A stretch of DNA of 64,000 nucleotides. Source: JBFMAI01 sp040755725. Lineage in GTDB: Bacteria > Planctomycetota > Phycisphaerae > UBA1845 > Fen-1342. Shown in pieces: positions 43,758 through 51,231 of this stretch. The translations under genes were made by a program, and so were the position numbers. Where the stretch lies: NCBI GenBank assembly GCA_040755725.1, contig JBFMAI010000040.1:434001-498000 (forward strand), given 5' to 3'. The notes beneath the pieces were generated by a model. That model saw nothing but the letters and a program-made list of their open reading frames with translations. It was not told the DNA's origin and ran no database searches. Position 1 is the first letter of the stretch, and the number at the start of each line of letters is the position of its first letter.

Positions 43758-45536
43758 ATGAAACTCAAGCCCACCAGCAAGCTCGGCCAGCTCCTGATCG
43801 ACGAGGGCCTCGTCAACGAGGCCGACCTGCGCCGCGCCCTGGAGGCCCAGCACAAAGACAACAAGCGCCTCGGCGAAACGCTGATCGAACTGGGCATCCT
43901 CTCGCCCAAGGCCATGCTCAGCGCCCTGGCCAAACAACTCGGCGTCAAGGGCTGCCACCTGCGCCACGGCCTGATCGACCCGGCCATCGCCCGCCTGCTG
44001 GAGCGCGACGAGGCCGCCCGCCTCAAGGCCCTGCCGCTGTTCAAGGTGGGTGACGTGCTGACGGTGGCGATGGCCGAGCCGCAATCCCTGCCCACCATCG
44101 ACCGCCTGAGCGCCCTCACCGGCTGCCGCATCAATCCCATCCTGGCCCTGGAGCCCAACATCGCCGAGTTTCAGGAGAAATACCTCGGCGAGCAGGTGGA
44201 CATCGACGCGTTCCTGGTCAACCTCACCGAAAGCGAGGTCCAGGTCGTCGAGCGCGAGACGGTCGATGAGGACTCCCCGCACGAAATCAGCCGCATGGTC
44301 GACGGCAGCCCGGTCATCAACCTGGTGAACCTGGCGATCATGACGGCGATCCGTGACAAGGCCAGCGACATCCACATAGAGCCGACCAAGCGGGCCACCA
44401 TGATCCGCTACCGCATCGACGGCAACCTGCGCGAGCTGATGTCCGCCCCCGTCAGCATGCACGCCGCCATCGTGTCGCGCGTCAAGGTCATCGGCAAGAT
44501 GGACATCGCCGAGCGCCGGCTGCCGCAGGAAGGGCGCGTCCACGTCGTCGCCGAGGGACGGGAAATCGACCTCCGCGTGTCCTCGATGCCCACGTTGCTG
44601 GGGGAAAAGATCGTGCTCCGCATCCTGGACAAGTCCAATCTGAACATCTCCCTGGAGAAGCTCGGCGTCAACCCGCAGCAGTTGGACACGTTCCGGCGAA
44701 TTTTCTCCAAACCCCACGGCATCGTGCTGGTTACCGGACCGACCGGCAGCGGCAAGACCACAACCCTGTACTCCGTGCTCGATCTGTTGTCGTCGCCGGA
44801 AAAGAACATCGTGACCATCGAGGACCCCGTCGAGTATCAGCTCGACGGCATCAACCAGATTCAGACCAACGATGCGGTGGGTCTGACCTTTGCCCGGGCG
44901 CTGCGGTCGATCCTGCGGCAGGACCCCGACATCATCATGGTCGGCGAGATCCGCGACGCCGACACGGCCCGCGTGGCCATCCAGGCCGCCTTGACCGGGC
45001 ACCTGGTCCTCTCGACGCTGCACACCAACAACGCCCCCGGCGCGTTCGTCCGTCTGGCGGACATGGGGATCGAACGTTACCTGCTGGCGTCGGCGTTCAA
45101 CGGCGTGGTGGCCCAGCGTCTGGCGCGCACCATCTGCCCCTATTGCCGCACGTCGTACTACCCGCCGGAGTCCGCCCTGGCCGACGCGGGCTGGCTGGGG
45201 CAGAACGACCGCGTCTTCTACAAGGGCGAAGGCTGCAAGCAGTGTCACGACAGCGGCTTTCGCGGCCGCGCCGGCATCTACGAGATCCTCGAGGTCACCG
45301 AGGAAGTGCGGCAGGTCGTCCACCGCGCGCAGGACGAAGAGGAACTCAAGGTGGTCGCCCGGCGGCACGGTTGGCGCGCCTTGCGCGAGGAAGGTCTGCG
45401 ACTGGTGGAGGAACACCAGTCCACCCTGGAGGAAGTGTTGCGCGTGACCCACGCCGAAACGGAGGCCCGCACGCGCGCGGAGGTGGGCGGCGGGGAGCAC
45501 CGGCGACCCGCGGGGGCGGCGGCCGGTGTTAAGTGA
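43758..45536 (+). CDS. pilB: Type IV pilus/type II secretion assembly ATPase PilB (GspE) with MshEN domain
   Basis: 592 residues. Residues 8-31 and 37-60 form the tandem MshEN motif, KLGQLLIDEGLVNEADLRRA... then RLGETLIELGILSPKAMLSA..., each ending in Gln and separated by five residues; MshEN is a known cyclic di-GMP receptor. The ATPase core follows: Walker A GPTGSGKTTT (about 330), Asp box TIEDPVEYQL, Walker B VGEIRDADTA, His box LVLSTLHTNN. Two CxxC pairs (CPYC, CKQC) make the zinc site. It powers pilin polymerisation. Genes for PilC to a pilin follow. Confidence 0.95.
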   Translation: MKLKPTSKLGQLLIDEGLVNEADLRRALEAQHKDNKRLGETLIELGILSPKAMLSALAKQLGVKGCHLRHGLIDPAIARLLERDEAARLKALPLFKVGDVLTVAMAEPQSLPTIDRLSALTGCRINPILALEPNIAEFQEKYLGEQVDIDAFLVNLTESEVQVVERETVDEDSPHEISRMVDGSPVINLVNLAIMTAIRDKASDIHIEPTKRATMIRYRIDGNLRELMSAPVSMHAAIVSRVKVIGKMDIAERRLPQEGRVHVVAEGREIDLRVSSMPTLLGEKIVLRILDKSNLNISLEKLGVNPQQLDTFRRIFSKPHGIVLVTGPTGSGKTTTLYSVLDLLSSPEKNIVTIEDPVEYQLDGINQIQTNDAVGLTFARALRSILRQDPDIIMVGEIRDADTARVAIQAALTGHLVLSTLHTNNAPGAFVRLADMGIERYLLASAFNGVVAQRLARTICPYCRTSYYPPESALADAGWLGQNDRVFYKGEGCKQCHDSGFRGRAGIYEILEVTEEVRQVVHRAQDEEELKVVARRHGWRALREEGLRLVEEHQSTLEEVLRVTHAETEARTRAEVGGGEHRRPAGAAAGVK

Positions 45537-45684
45537 CAGGTGACAAGTGGCAGGTGACAAGTGCGGAGTACAGAGTGCGTAGTGCAGAGTGCAAAGTGAA
45601 GTCCAGGCTTCCCGCGTTCCCAAGACATGCCGGCGACCTGTCACTATGCACTTTGAACTGAGAACTGCGAACTGAGAACCCCCC
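45533..45684. repeat. Family D/E text-like spacer between pilB and pilC
   Basis: Built of reiterated GTGACAGGTGACAAGTGG and GAGTGC-type units on the left and their partial complements (CTGTCACTATGCACTTTG, GAACTGAGAACTGC) on the right, about 145 bases in all. The transcript could fold into a long imperfect hairpin. Confidence 0.7.
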
Positions 45685-46896
45685 ATGCGGTACGCGATCG
45701 AAGCCCTGCGTCCGGACGGCACGACGGTGGCCGAGTGCATCGAGGCCGGCGACCGGCACGCCGCCGTCGAGTCCCTGCGCGAGAAGGGGCTAATGGTGCT
45801 GCGCCTGGAAGAGCAGGCGGGGGAGTCCCCCGCGCGGACCCCCGCCGCGCACGGGCCCGGCTCCCGGATCACGGGGCGCGACCTGGTTCTGTTCACGCGG
45901 CAGATGAAAATGCTGCTGGAGGCCGGCGCGCCGGTCGTGCCGGCCCTCGAGGCGGCAGGGCAGCAGAACGCCAAACCCGCGATGCGCGCCCTGCTCGAAC
46001 GCGTCCGGCTGGCGGTCGAGGAGGGCGACAGCCTGGCGGACGCGCTGGACAAGGAACGCACCGTTTTTGACCCCGTCTTCCGCAGCATGATTGCCGCCGG
46101 CGAGGCCACCGCCTCCCTGCCGCAGGTCTTCGGGCGCCTGGGAGCGCTGGCCGAGCAGCGCCAACAGGTGCGCAAGATGGTCGTCGGCGCCCTGCTCTAC
46201 CCCGCGGTGCTCAGCGTGCTGCTCGTCGGCGTCGTCGGCGTGCTCCTGTTCTTCGTCGTGCCGCGCTTCAGCGTGCTGTTCCTGAACTTGAACTCCCCGC
46301 TGCCGGCCAGCACCAAGCTGCTGTTCGAGCTGTCCGGCACGCTCAAAGAGCATTGGCCCTATCCTGTGGCCGGCGTTGTGGCCCTCCTTCTGGCCCTCGT
46401 GGTCGCGTGGCACCTGCCCAACGCCCGCACCTGGCTCGACGACGTCCTGCTGCGTCTGCCCCTGGTCGGTCGGGTCACCACCCGCTTGACGCTGGCCCGC
46501 GTGGTCCGCGTCTGGGCCGCCATGCTACGCTGCCACGTGCCACTGCTCGAGGCCATCCGCCAGTCGCGCGAGGCCGTCAACAACGCCCGCTTTCTCCGCC
46601 TCATCACCCAGGTCGAGGAGGCCGTGGCCTCCGGCGGCCGCATGGCCCAGGCGCTGGCAGCCACCGGACTGGCCGACCCGATCCTGGTGTCGGCCCTGCG
46701 CACGGGCGAAGAGAACGGCCGACTCGCCGAAGCGGTCGATTTTGTTTCGGGCTGGCTGGACGAAGACAACGCCACGCTCATGGCCGGCCTCACGCGACTG
46801 GCCGAACCGTTGCTGCTGGCGTTCATGGGCGTGGTCGTGGGGTTCGTCGCGATGTCGCTGTTTTTGCCGCTGTTCGACATGGCGACGGCGGCGTGA
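45685..46896 (+). CDS. pilC: Type IV pilus/type II secretion inner-membrane platform protein PilC (GspF)
   Basis: 403 residues. Two T2SSF domains: the first from TGRDLVLFTRQMKMLLEAGAPVV (about 63-85), the second from LARVVRVWAAMLRCHVPLLEAI (about 272-293). Helices occur near 172-195, 222-240 and 375-398. The family forms the rotor/platform on which PilB works. The start ATG is preceded by ACTGAGAACCCCCC. Length and layout are normal. Confidence 0.93.
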   Translation: MRYAIEALRPDGTTVAECIEAGDRHAAVESLREKGLMVLRLEEQAGESPARTPAAHGPGSRITGRDLVLFTRQMKMLLEAGAPVVPALEAAGQQNAKPAMRALLERVRLAVEEGDSLADALDKERTVFDPVFRSMIAAGEATASLPQVFGRLGALAEQRQQVRKMVVGALLYPAVLSVLLVGVVGVLLFFVVPRFSVLFLNLNSPLPASTKLLFELSGTLKEHWPYPVAGVVALLLALVVAWHLPNARTWLDDVLLRLPLVGRVTTRLTLARVVRVWAAMLRCHVPLLEAIRQSREAVNNARFLRLITQVEEAVASGGRMAQALAATGLADPILVSALRTGEENGRLAEAVDFVSGWLDEDNATLMAGLTRLAEPLLLAFMGVVVGFVAMSLFLPLFDMATAA

Positions 46897-47076
46897 GGAG
46901 CGTGGTGAAACGCAGAAGGAAGAATGCAGAATGAAAAAAGCACATTCCATCCGATGGGCCTGTGCCATTTCGCATTCGGCGTTTCTCGTCGTGCTTCCTG
47001 CGCTGCGTCCCCGTTCCCTGTTCCCCGTTCCCTGTTCCCTATACCCCGTACCCTGTCCCGCGAGGAGCGCTGACTG
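46897..47076. repeat. Family E text-like spacer between pilC and pilM
   Basis: 180 bases. Left side AAACGCAGAAGGAAGAATGC, right side a stutter of GTTCCCTGTTCCC and CCCTATACCCCGTACCCTGT. The GAGGAG at 47061-47066 is the pilM ribosome site. No protein-like frame. Confidence 0.65.
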
Positions 47077-48225
47077 ATGTTCGCCCGACTCCGCGCCCGC
47101 CCCTCGGCTGTCACGTTCGACGTCGGTGCCGCCGGCTTGCGGGCCGCGCAATGTCGCCGCCTCCGGGACCGGGCCGCGAACTACACCGGCCAGACGCTCC
47201 AGTTCGACCGCGGGCCGGTCGCCGACGCCCAGGCCCCCGCGGTCCAGCCGGCGCAGCTCGCGCGCCTGATCGAGCAGGGGGGGTTCAACGGTCGCAGTGT
47301 GGCCCTGGTGCTCTCGCCCCCGGAAGTCAGCTTCTTTCCCCTGCGCCTACCGGACCCGGCGCTCGCCCAGCCCCCGGCCCGCGTGGAACAGGCCCTGAAG
47401 TGGGAAGTCGCCCGCGAAAGCCGCGAGTCGGCTGAAACTCTCGAGGTCCGCTACTGGCACCTCCCGCGCGCCCAGGCCCTGCACGCCAACGTGATGGCCG
47501 TGGCTCTGGCCAGCGAGACGGCCCGCCAGTGGTGCACCGCGTTCGAGCAGGAGGGGCTGGACTTGCGGCGCATCGAAGTGTCTCCCTGCGCGCTCGCACG
47601 GGTCGGTCGGGAACTGTCGGCCCCCGGGGACAACGACCTGTGGGGAGTGCTGGACCTGGGGCTGCGGCACGCCACGCTGACGCTCGTCATTGGCGAGGTA
47701 CCCACGTACATCCGCACGTTGTCGATCGCCCCGCAGCAGTGGACGCGGCTCCTGGCCGAGGCCTTTGAGCTTCCCGTGCCCGTCGCCGAGCAACTCAAAC
47801 GGCAACAGGGGCTCCGACCCACGTGGGACGAGCACGGTCAGGCCGACGCCCCGGCGTCCGAAGCGGACCTGCCGGACCTGTGTACGCGCGTGCTGCGCGA
47901 GTCGTTGCGCACCCTCGCGCACGAGGTCGGCCGGTGCTTCTCCTACCTCATGCAGAGCTTCCCCGACCACGCGATAAAGGGGCTGTGGCTGGCCGGCGGC
48001 GGAGCACGGCTGGCCGGTCTGCCCCAACTCCTGGAAGCCGAGCTCGGAATACCCGTGCGCCGGCTGACCAGCCGCGACGAGGATGGGGCGACGACCGCAC
48101 CTGACCCCGCCGGGCCGGGGGAAGCCGTCGCCACTCCGACACCGACCGCGCGACCACAGGAGTACTTCGAGCCGCACACGGCGGCGGCGATCGGCGCGGC
48201 GATACTCGATCTGGAGGCCCCATGA
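47077..48225 (+). CDS. pilM: PilM-like pilus assembly protein
   Basis: 382 residues. Actin-like PilM fold: VTFDVGAAGLRAAQCR at the start (phosphate-1 loop), PARVEQALKWEVARES, a central nucleotide-binding strand DLWGVLDLGLRHATLTLVIG, and GLWLAGGGARLAGLPQLLE late. PilM binds ATP and the N-terminus of PilN on the cytoplasmic face. The end overlaps pilN by ATGA. GAGGAG lies about 10 bases upstream of the ATG. Confidence 0.88.
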   Translation: MFARLRARPSAVTFDVGAAGLRAAQCRRLRDRAANYTGQTLQFDRGPVADAQAPAVQPAQLARLIEQGGFNGRSVALVLSPPEVSFFPLRLPDPALAQPPARVEQALKWEVARESRESAETLEVRYWHLPRAQALHANVMAVALASETARQWCTAFEQEGLDLRRIEVSPCALARVGRELSAPGDNDLWGVLDLGLRHATLTLVIGEVPTYIRTLSIAPQQWTRLLAEAFELPVPVAEQLKRQQGLRPTWDEHGQADAPASEADLPDLCTRVLRESLRTLAHEVGRCFSYLMQSFPDHAIKGLWLAGGGARLAGLPQLLEAELGIPVRRLTSRDEDGATTAPDPAGPGEAVATPTPTARPQEYFEPHTAAAIGAAILDLEAP

Positions 48226-48884
48226 CGCCCGGCGTAAACCTGGTACCGCAGTTGCAGCGCCTGGCCCGCGTCCGGGCACGCCGCCGAACCGTCTGGACCG
48301 GGCTCGCGTTGACACTCGCCGTCCTGGTCGCCTCGGCGTGGGCGGTCGAGAACACCGCCGCCCGCGGGCTGCAGCGCTTGGCCGATCGGGTCCAGGCCAC
48401 CGAGTTGCAGCGCGCCGAGGTGCAGCGCCGCCTGACCACCGCGGAGGCCGACCGCCGCCTCGCGCTGGAGGCCCTCCAGACCGTGGCAGCGGCCCGGCGT
48501 CCGCAGCCGTGGGCGCGGCGCCTGGCCACATTGGCCGAGACGGCCCCGGAGGGCGTGTTCCTTACGGCTTTGACGGTATCCGATGGCAAGCCCGACGCGC
48601 GCACGGCCGCCGCGCCGTTGGCCAACTTGGCCGGTAGTCGCCCGCCGCCGGCATCGCTCGCCCGCGGCACCCCCGCCCCGGTTGAATCTCCGCGTGGAGC
48701 GCGCGAGGTGTCCTTGCGCGGTTACGCGCTCGACCACGGCGACCTCATCCAACTCCTCAACACGCTTCAGAACATGCCCGGCTGGCACCACGTCGAATTG
48801 GTCCGGGCCACGTCCGAACCGTTCCGCGGCGGGCTGGCCGTGGCCTTCGAACTGACGAGCGCCGCCGAGGAGAGCAATCCATGA
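48222..48884 (+). CDS. pilN: PilN-like pilus assembly protein
   Basis: 220 residues. Begins MTPGVNLVPQLQRL, which carries the conserved NLxP motif that binds PilM. One helix follows (about 23-42), then a coiled coil (about 45-90) and a periplasmic domain. ATGA overlaps on both sides. Length and order match the pilMNO block. Confidence 0.85.
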   Translation: MTPGVNLVPQLQRLARVRARRRTVWTGLALTLAVLVASAWAVENTAARGLQRLADRVQATELQRAEVQRRLTTAEADRRLALEALQTVAAARRPQPWARRLATLAETAPEGVFLTALTVSDGKPDARTAAAPLANLAGSRPPPASLARGTPAPVESPRGAREVSLRGYALDHGDLIQLLNTLQNMPGWHHVELVRATSEPFRGGLAVAFELTSAAEESNP

Positions 48885-49468
48885 TCGTCTGTCGCCGACC
48901 ATACACGCTCTACGACGTGGACCTGATCGGTCTGGCCGCGCTGGCCGCGATCGGCGCGGCGGCCTGGTTCCTCGTGGTGGCGCCGTGGGGCGACACGTGG
49001 AACCGTTATCGCGGGCTACTGACCCGCCGGGCCGCAGTCGAAACGCAGCTCCAGCACGACCTGGCCGACCTCCAGCGCTTCGAAGCCGATTTGGCGCGCA
49101 TCCAGCGGGCCGCGGCCGAGCAGACGGGGCGCGTGCCCACGGCCGCGTCCGTCGCCCAACTGCTCCGGCAGGTGACGGACTTGGCGCAGGGGGCCGAACT
49201 CGAACTACTCAGTGTAGCCCCCCAGGCCATGCAGCGCGACGGCCCGTACCTCGTCCATGAGATTCAGCTCGCGGGACGCGGACGCAGCCGCGATTTCTTC
49301 CTGTATCTCGATCGGCTGGCCCGCGAAATCCCCTACCAGTCGTTGCAGAACTGCTCGATCTCGCGGGCCGCGACGTCGGCCGAACCGACTTGCGACCTGG
49401 CCTGGTCCCTCCGACTCTACTTGCTGCCGGAAGCCCCCGCACCGGCTACAGGAGGGTCGTCGTCATGA
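48881..49468 (+). CDS. pilO: PilO-like pilus assembly protein
   Basis: 195 residues with one helix (about 16-35), a coiled coil (about 45-85) and a ferredoxin-like periplasmic domain. Order after pilN and ATGA coupling to both neighbours identify it; sequence alone would be weak. Partner of PilN in the inner-membrane alignment complex. Confidence 0.8.
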   Translation: MIVCRRPYTLYDVDLIGLAALAAIGAAAWFLVVAPWGDTWNRYRGLLTRRAAVETQLQHDLADLQRFEADLARIQRAAAEQTGRVPTAASVAQLLRQVTDLAQGAELELLSVAPQAMQRDGPYLVHEIQLAGRGRSRDFFLYLDRLAREIPYQSLQNCSISRAATSAEPTCDLAWSLRLYLLPEAPAPATGGSSS

Positions 49469-50004
49469 AGCCCATCACCGGCCGGCAGCGACTCCTGCTC
49501 GGTGCCCTGGTCGTCGCCGGCGGAATCTGGCTGGCGGACTCCCAAATGGGTGGCGGGCAGCCCAAGCCGGCCCAGGCCCAATCCGCCGCTGCCGCGCAGG
49601 GAACCGCCCCGGCCATCGTGTGGCAGGACGTGGGGCCGCTGCTGACGCGGCTGACCAACACCGACTACTCGTCCGTGGCCGGGCGCCTGGAGCAACAGGA
49701 ACGCGATCTCTTCATGCCCACCCCCGTCATCGAGTCGGCCCTGGGTCCCGCGGCCGTCGTCGAAGAGGACGATACCCAGCCCGCCGTGGACCGCGCGGCG
49801 CAGTTCAAGGAGCGGCATCGCCTGGTCGGGGTATTGCTCGGCGGCACGGGCTGGGCCGTCATTGACGACCGCCTGTACCCGCTGCGTGCGGAGCTCGACG
49901 GTTATCGGCTGGTCGCAATCGAACGCGACCGCGTCGTGTTTGCGGACACCAATGGCGGGGAGCGTCTGGTGCTCGAGTTGACCGCCACCACGGCAACGCC
50001 GTAG
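49465..50004 (+). CDS. PilP/GspC-like pilus accessory protein
   Basis: 179 residues from ATG 49465 (ATGA overlap with pilO; GGAGGG upstream). One N-terminal helix (about 11-22), an Ala/Gln-rich linker, and a C-terminal domain (about 110-175) with LVGVLLGGTGWAVIDDRLYPL and VVFADTNGGERLVLEL, the homology-region pattern of GspC/PilP. It would link the inner-membrane complex to an outer-membrane secretin; no secretin gene is seen here. Confidence 0.65.
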   Translation: MKPITGRQRLLLGALVVAGGIWLADSQMGGGQPKPAQAQSAAAAQGTAPAIVWQDVGPLLTRLTNTDYSSVAGRLEQQERDLFMPTPVIESALGPAAVVEEDDTQPAVDRAAQFKERHRLVGVLLGGTGWAVIDDRLYPLRAELDGYRLVAIERDRVVFADTNGGERLVLELTATTATP

Positions 50005-50177
50005 ATCCTGGACCATTCGGGTTTCCCCGTACTCAAGTGCTCCCCGTACCCGGCCGATGCCCCAGTTGGATACGGAGAGGGCCCAAGGGCCCAGCGGGTT
50101 CGCCGTGCCCGGCAGCAGTATGGGGCGGGCCGGCTGCACCCGGCAGCGTCGGTGCGATCCGCACAGGAGTCAGCCCC
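50005..50177. other. 173-base gap upstream of the pilin gene
   Basis: Same-strand gap with the AGGAG ribosome site at 50164-50168. Contains the short palindrome GGGCCCAAGGGCCC near 50083-50096. No promoter was identified with confidence; a separate pilin promoter would be expected here. Confidence 0.35.
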
Positions 50178-50687
50178 ATGATATTCCCGAAGCGTCAAGA
50201 GCGCGGCTTTTCGCTGGTCGAGCTCGTGGTGGTGATCGTGATCATCGGGATTCTCGCGGCAATCGCGATCCCACGACTCAGCCGCGGGGCCACGGGGGCG
50301 GGCCAATCGGCGTTGGCGGCCAACCTGTCGATGGTCCGATCGGCCATCAGCATCTACGCAACTGAGCACAAGAACGTGTATCCCGGCCCGGATGCGGCCG
50401 GGTTCGTCAACCAGTTAACGAAGTACACGGACGTCAACGGGGCGAGCAACGCCACCAAGACGACCGTCTTCAAGTACGGGCCGTACCTGCTCACGATCCC
50501 GCCCTGCCCCGTGGGCGAGAACGCCGGCAAGGCCACCGCGGTCAACGTCCTGATCGACGCGGCCAACAGCCCGCCCGTGCCCGTGCCCGGCGGCGGCGAA
50601 GGCTGGGTGTACAACCCGAACACGGGCGAGTTTCTACCCAACACCGCCATGACCGACGACGCCGGCGTGCCTTTCACAAAATACTAA
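50178..50687 (+). CDS. Type IV pilin/pseudopilin major subunit
   Basis: 169 residues from ATG 50178. Class III signal peptide: RQERG, cleavage after Gly, then FSLVELVVVIVIIGILAAIA with Glu at +5. The globular part has GEGWVYNPNTGEFLPNT, typical of GspG/PilA-like subunits. It is the only pilin in the window, at the end of the operon. Prepilin peptidase and retraction ATPase are not present here. Confidence 0.9.
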   Translation: MIFPKRQERGFSLVELVVVIVIIGILAAIAIPRLSRGATGAGQSALAANLSMVRSAISIYATEHKNVYPGPDAAGFVNQLTKYTDVNGASNATKTTVFKYGPYLLTIPPCPVGENAGKATAVNVLIDAANSPPVPVPGGGEGWVYNPNTGEFLPNTAMTDDAGVPFTKY

Positions 50688-50779
50688 CGCCGGAGGCAGC
50701 CGAAACTGCGGTGGGCCCGGGCCCCGGGCCGGGTGGTTGATGCCGCCGTCTGCCTGAACGAACCACGGCAGTTCACCAA

Positions 50780-50814
50780 GCGAGCCGACCGCGAACCGGT
50801 CGGCTCGCGGTTTT
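50780..50814 (+). terminator. Intrinsic terminator of the signalling/pilus operon
   Basis: Perfect 11-base-pair stem GCGAGCCGACC / GGTCGGCTCGC with a 7-base loop, followed by GGTTTT. It lies 93 bases after the pilin stop. Confidence 0.85.
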
Positions 50815-50930
50815 GTGCCCGCCTGCGACGTGACCCCGCAGTCGCCGTGTCGCAAGACGCTATGGGCGCAAGTCTTACAACTCATTCCACCGCGACCCTC
50901 CCACGCCGCGCGCCACTTTCTCGGGAGCGG

Positions 50931-50960
50931 TTGCATTTCGACGCTCCGCCTGCCTATACT
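50931..50960 (+). promoter_or_regulatory. Predicted sigma-70-type promoter of the candidate RNA
   Basis: TTGCAT at 50931-50936 and TATACT at 50955-50960 are 18 bases apart, one of the best -35/-10 pairs seen in this GC-rich window. No protein gene begins downstream on this strand; the next gene is convergent. Confidence 0.55.
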
Positions 50961-50966
50961 GGTGTG

Positions 50967-51168
50967 CAGCGAACCGGTCATCGTGTTCGCGGGCGTCTTG
51001 GCAGCTTGCTGAAAGTGACGGTCTGGAGGAGGAGGCGCCCCGTCGTCGGCGGCTTCTTGTCCGCCGCGCGGGGCCGTTTCTTAAAGGCTTGGAGGTGGAG
51101 GACATGGGGGGCGCAGGGTTGGGCCTCCCAAGCCCCTGCGGGCTTGTCGCCCAACCCTTGTGTTTTGG
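50967..51168 (+). ncRNA. Candidate structured non-coding RNA, about 200 nt
   Basis: Downstream of the predicted promoter come three stems: 50969-50990 (GCGAAC/GTTCGC, 10-base loop), 51037-51074 (outer GCCCCG/CGGGGC, inner CGGCGG/CCGCCG) and 51115-51158 (outer AGGGTTGGGC/GCCCAACCCT, inner AAGCCC/GGGCTT). The last is followed by TTGTGTTTT, so it can act as terminator. The size is in the range of 6S RNA, but the 6S bubble pattern was not seen; RNase P, tmRNA and SRP RNA signatures are also absent. Ends are estimates. Alternatively part is a repeat or a small-peptide gene. Confidence 0.4.
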
Positions 51169-51231
51169 GGGGTCACGAACGAACGCTTGCGCTCACAGAC
51201 CTCCAGCGCACGGACCGTAGCCGGCCGCGGC

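Larger units (their letters stand above)
50688..51231. other. 544-base convergent intergenic region
   Basis: Lies between the pilin gene and waaA, which run toward each other. Contains an intrinsic terminator at 50780-50814 and a candidate RNA gene (50931-51168). A 38-codon frame, ATG 51104 to TAG 51220, has a GGAGG-rich region before it, but its peptide shows no recognisable features. The last 60 bases hold nothing clear. Confidence 0.5.

Noticed and set aside
43278..46175. 965-codon antisense open frame across STAS, pilB and pilC
   Set aside because: Crosses several real genes and repeat spacers; no motif; real genes on the plus strand have full family signatures.
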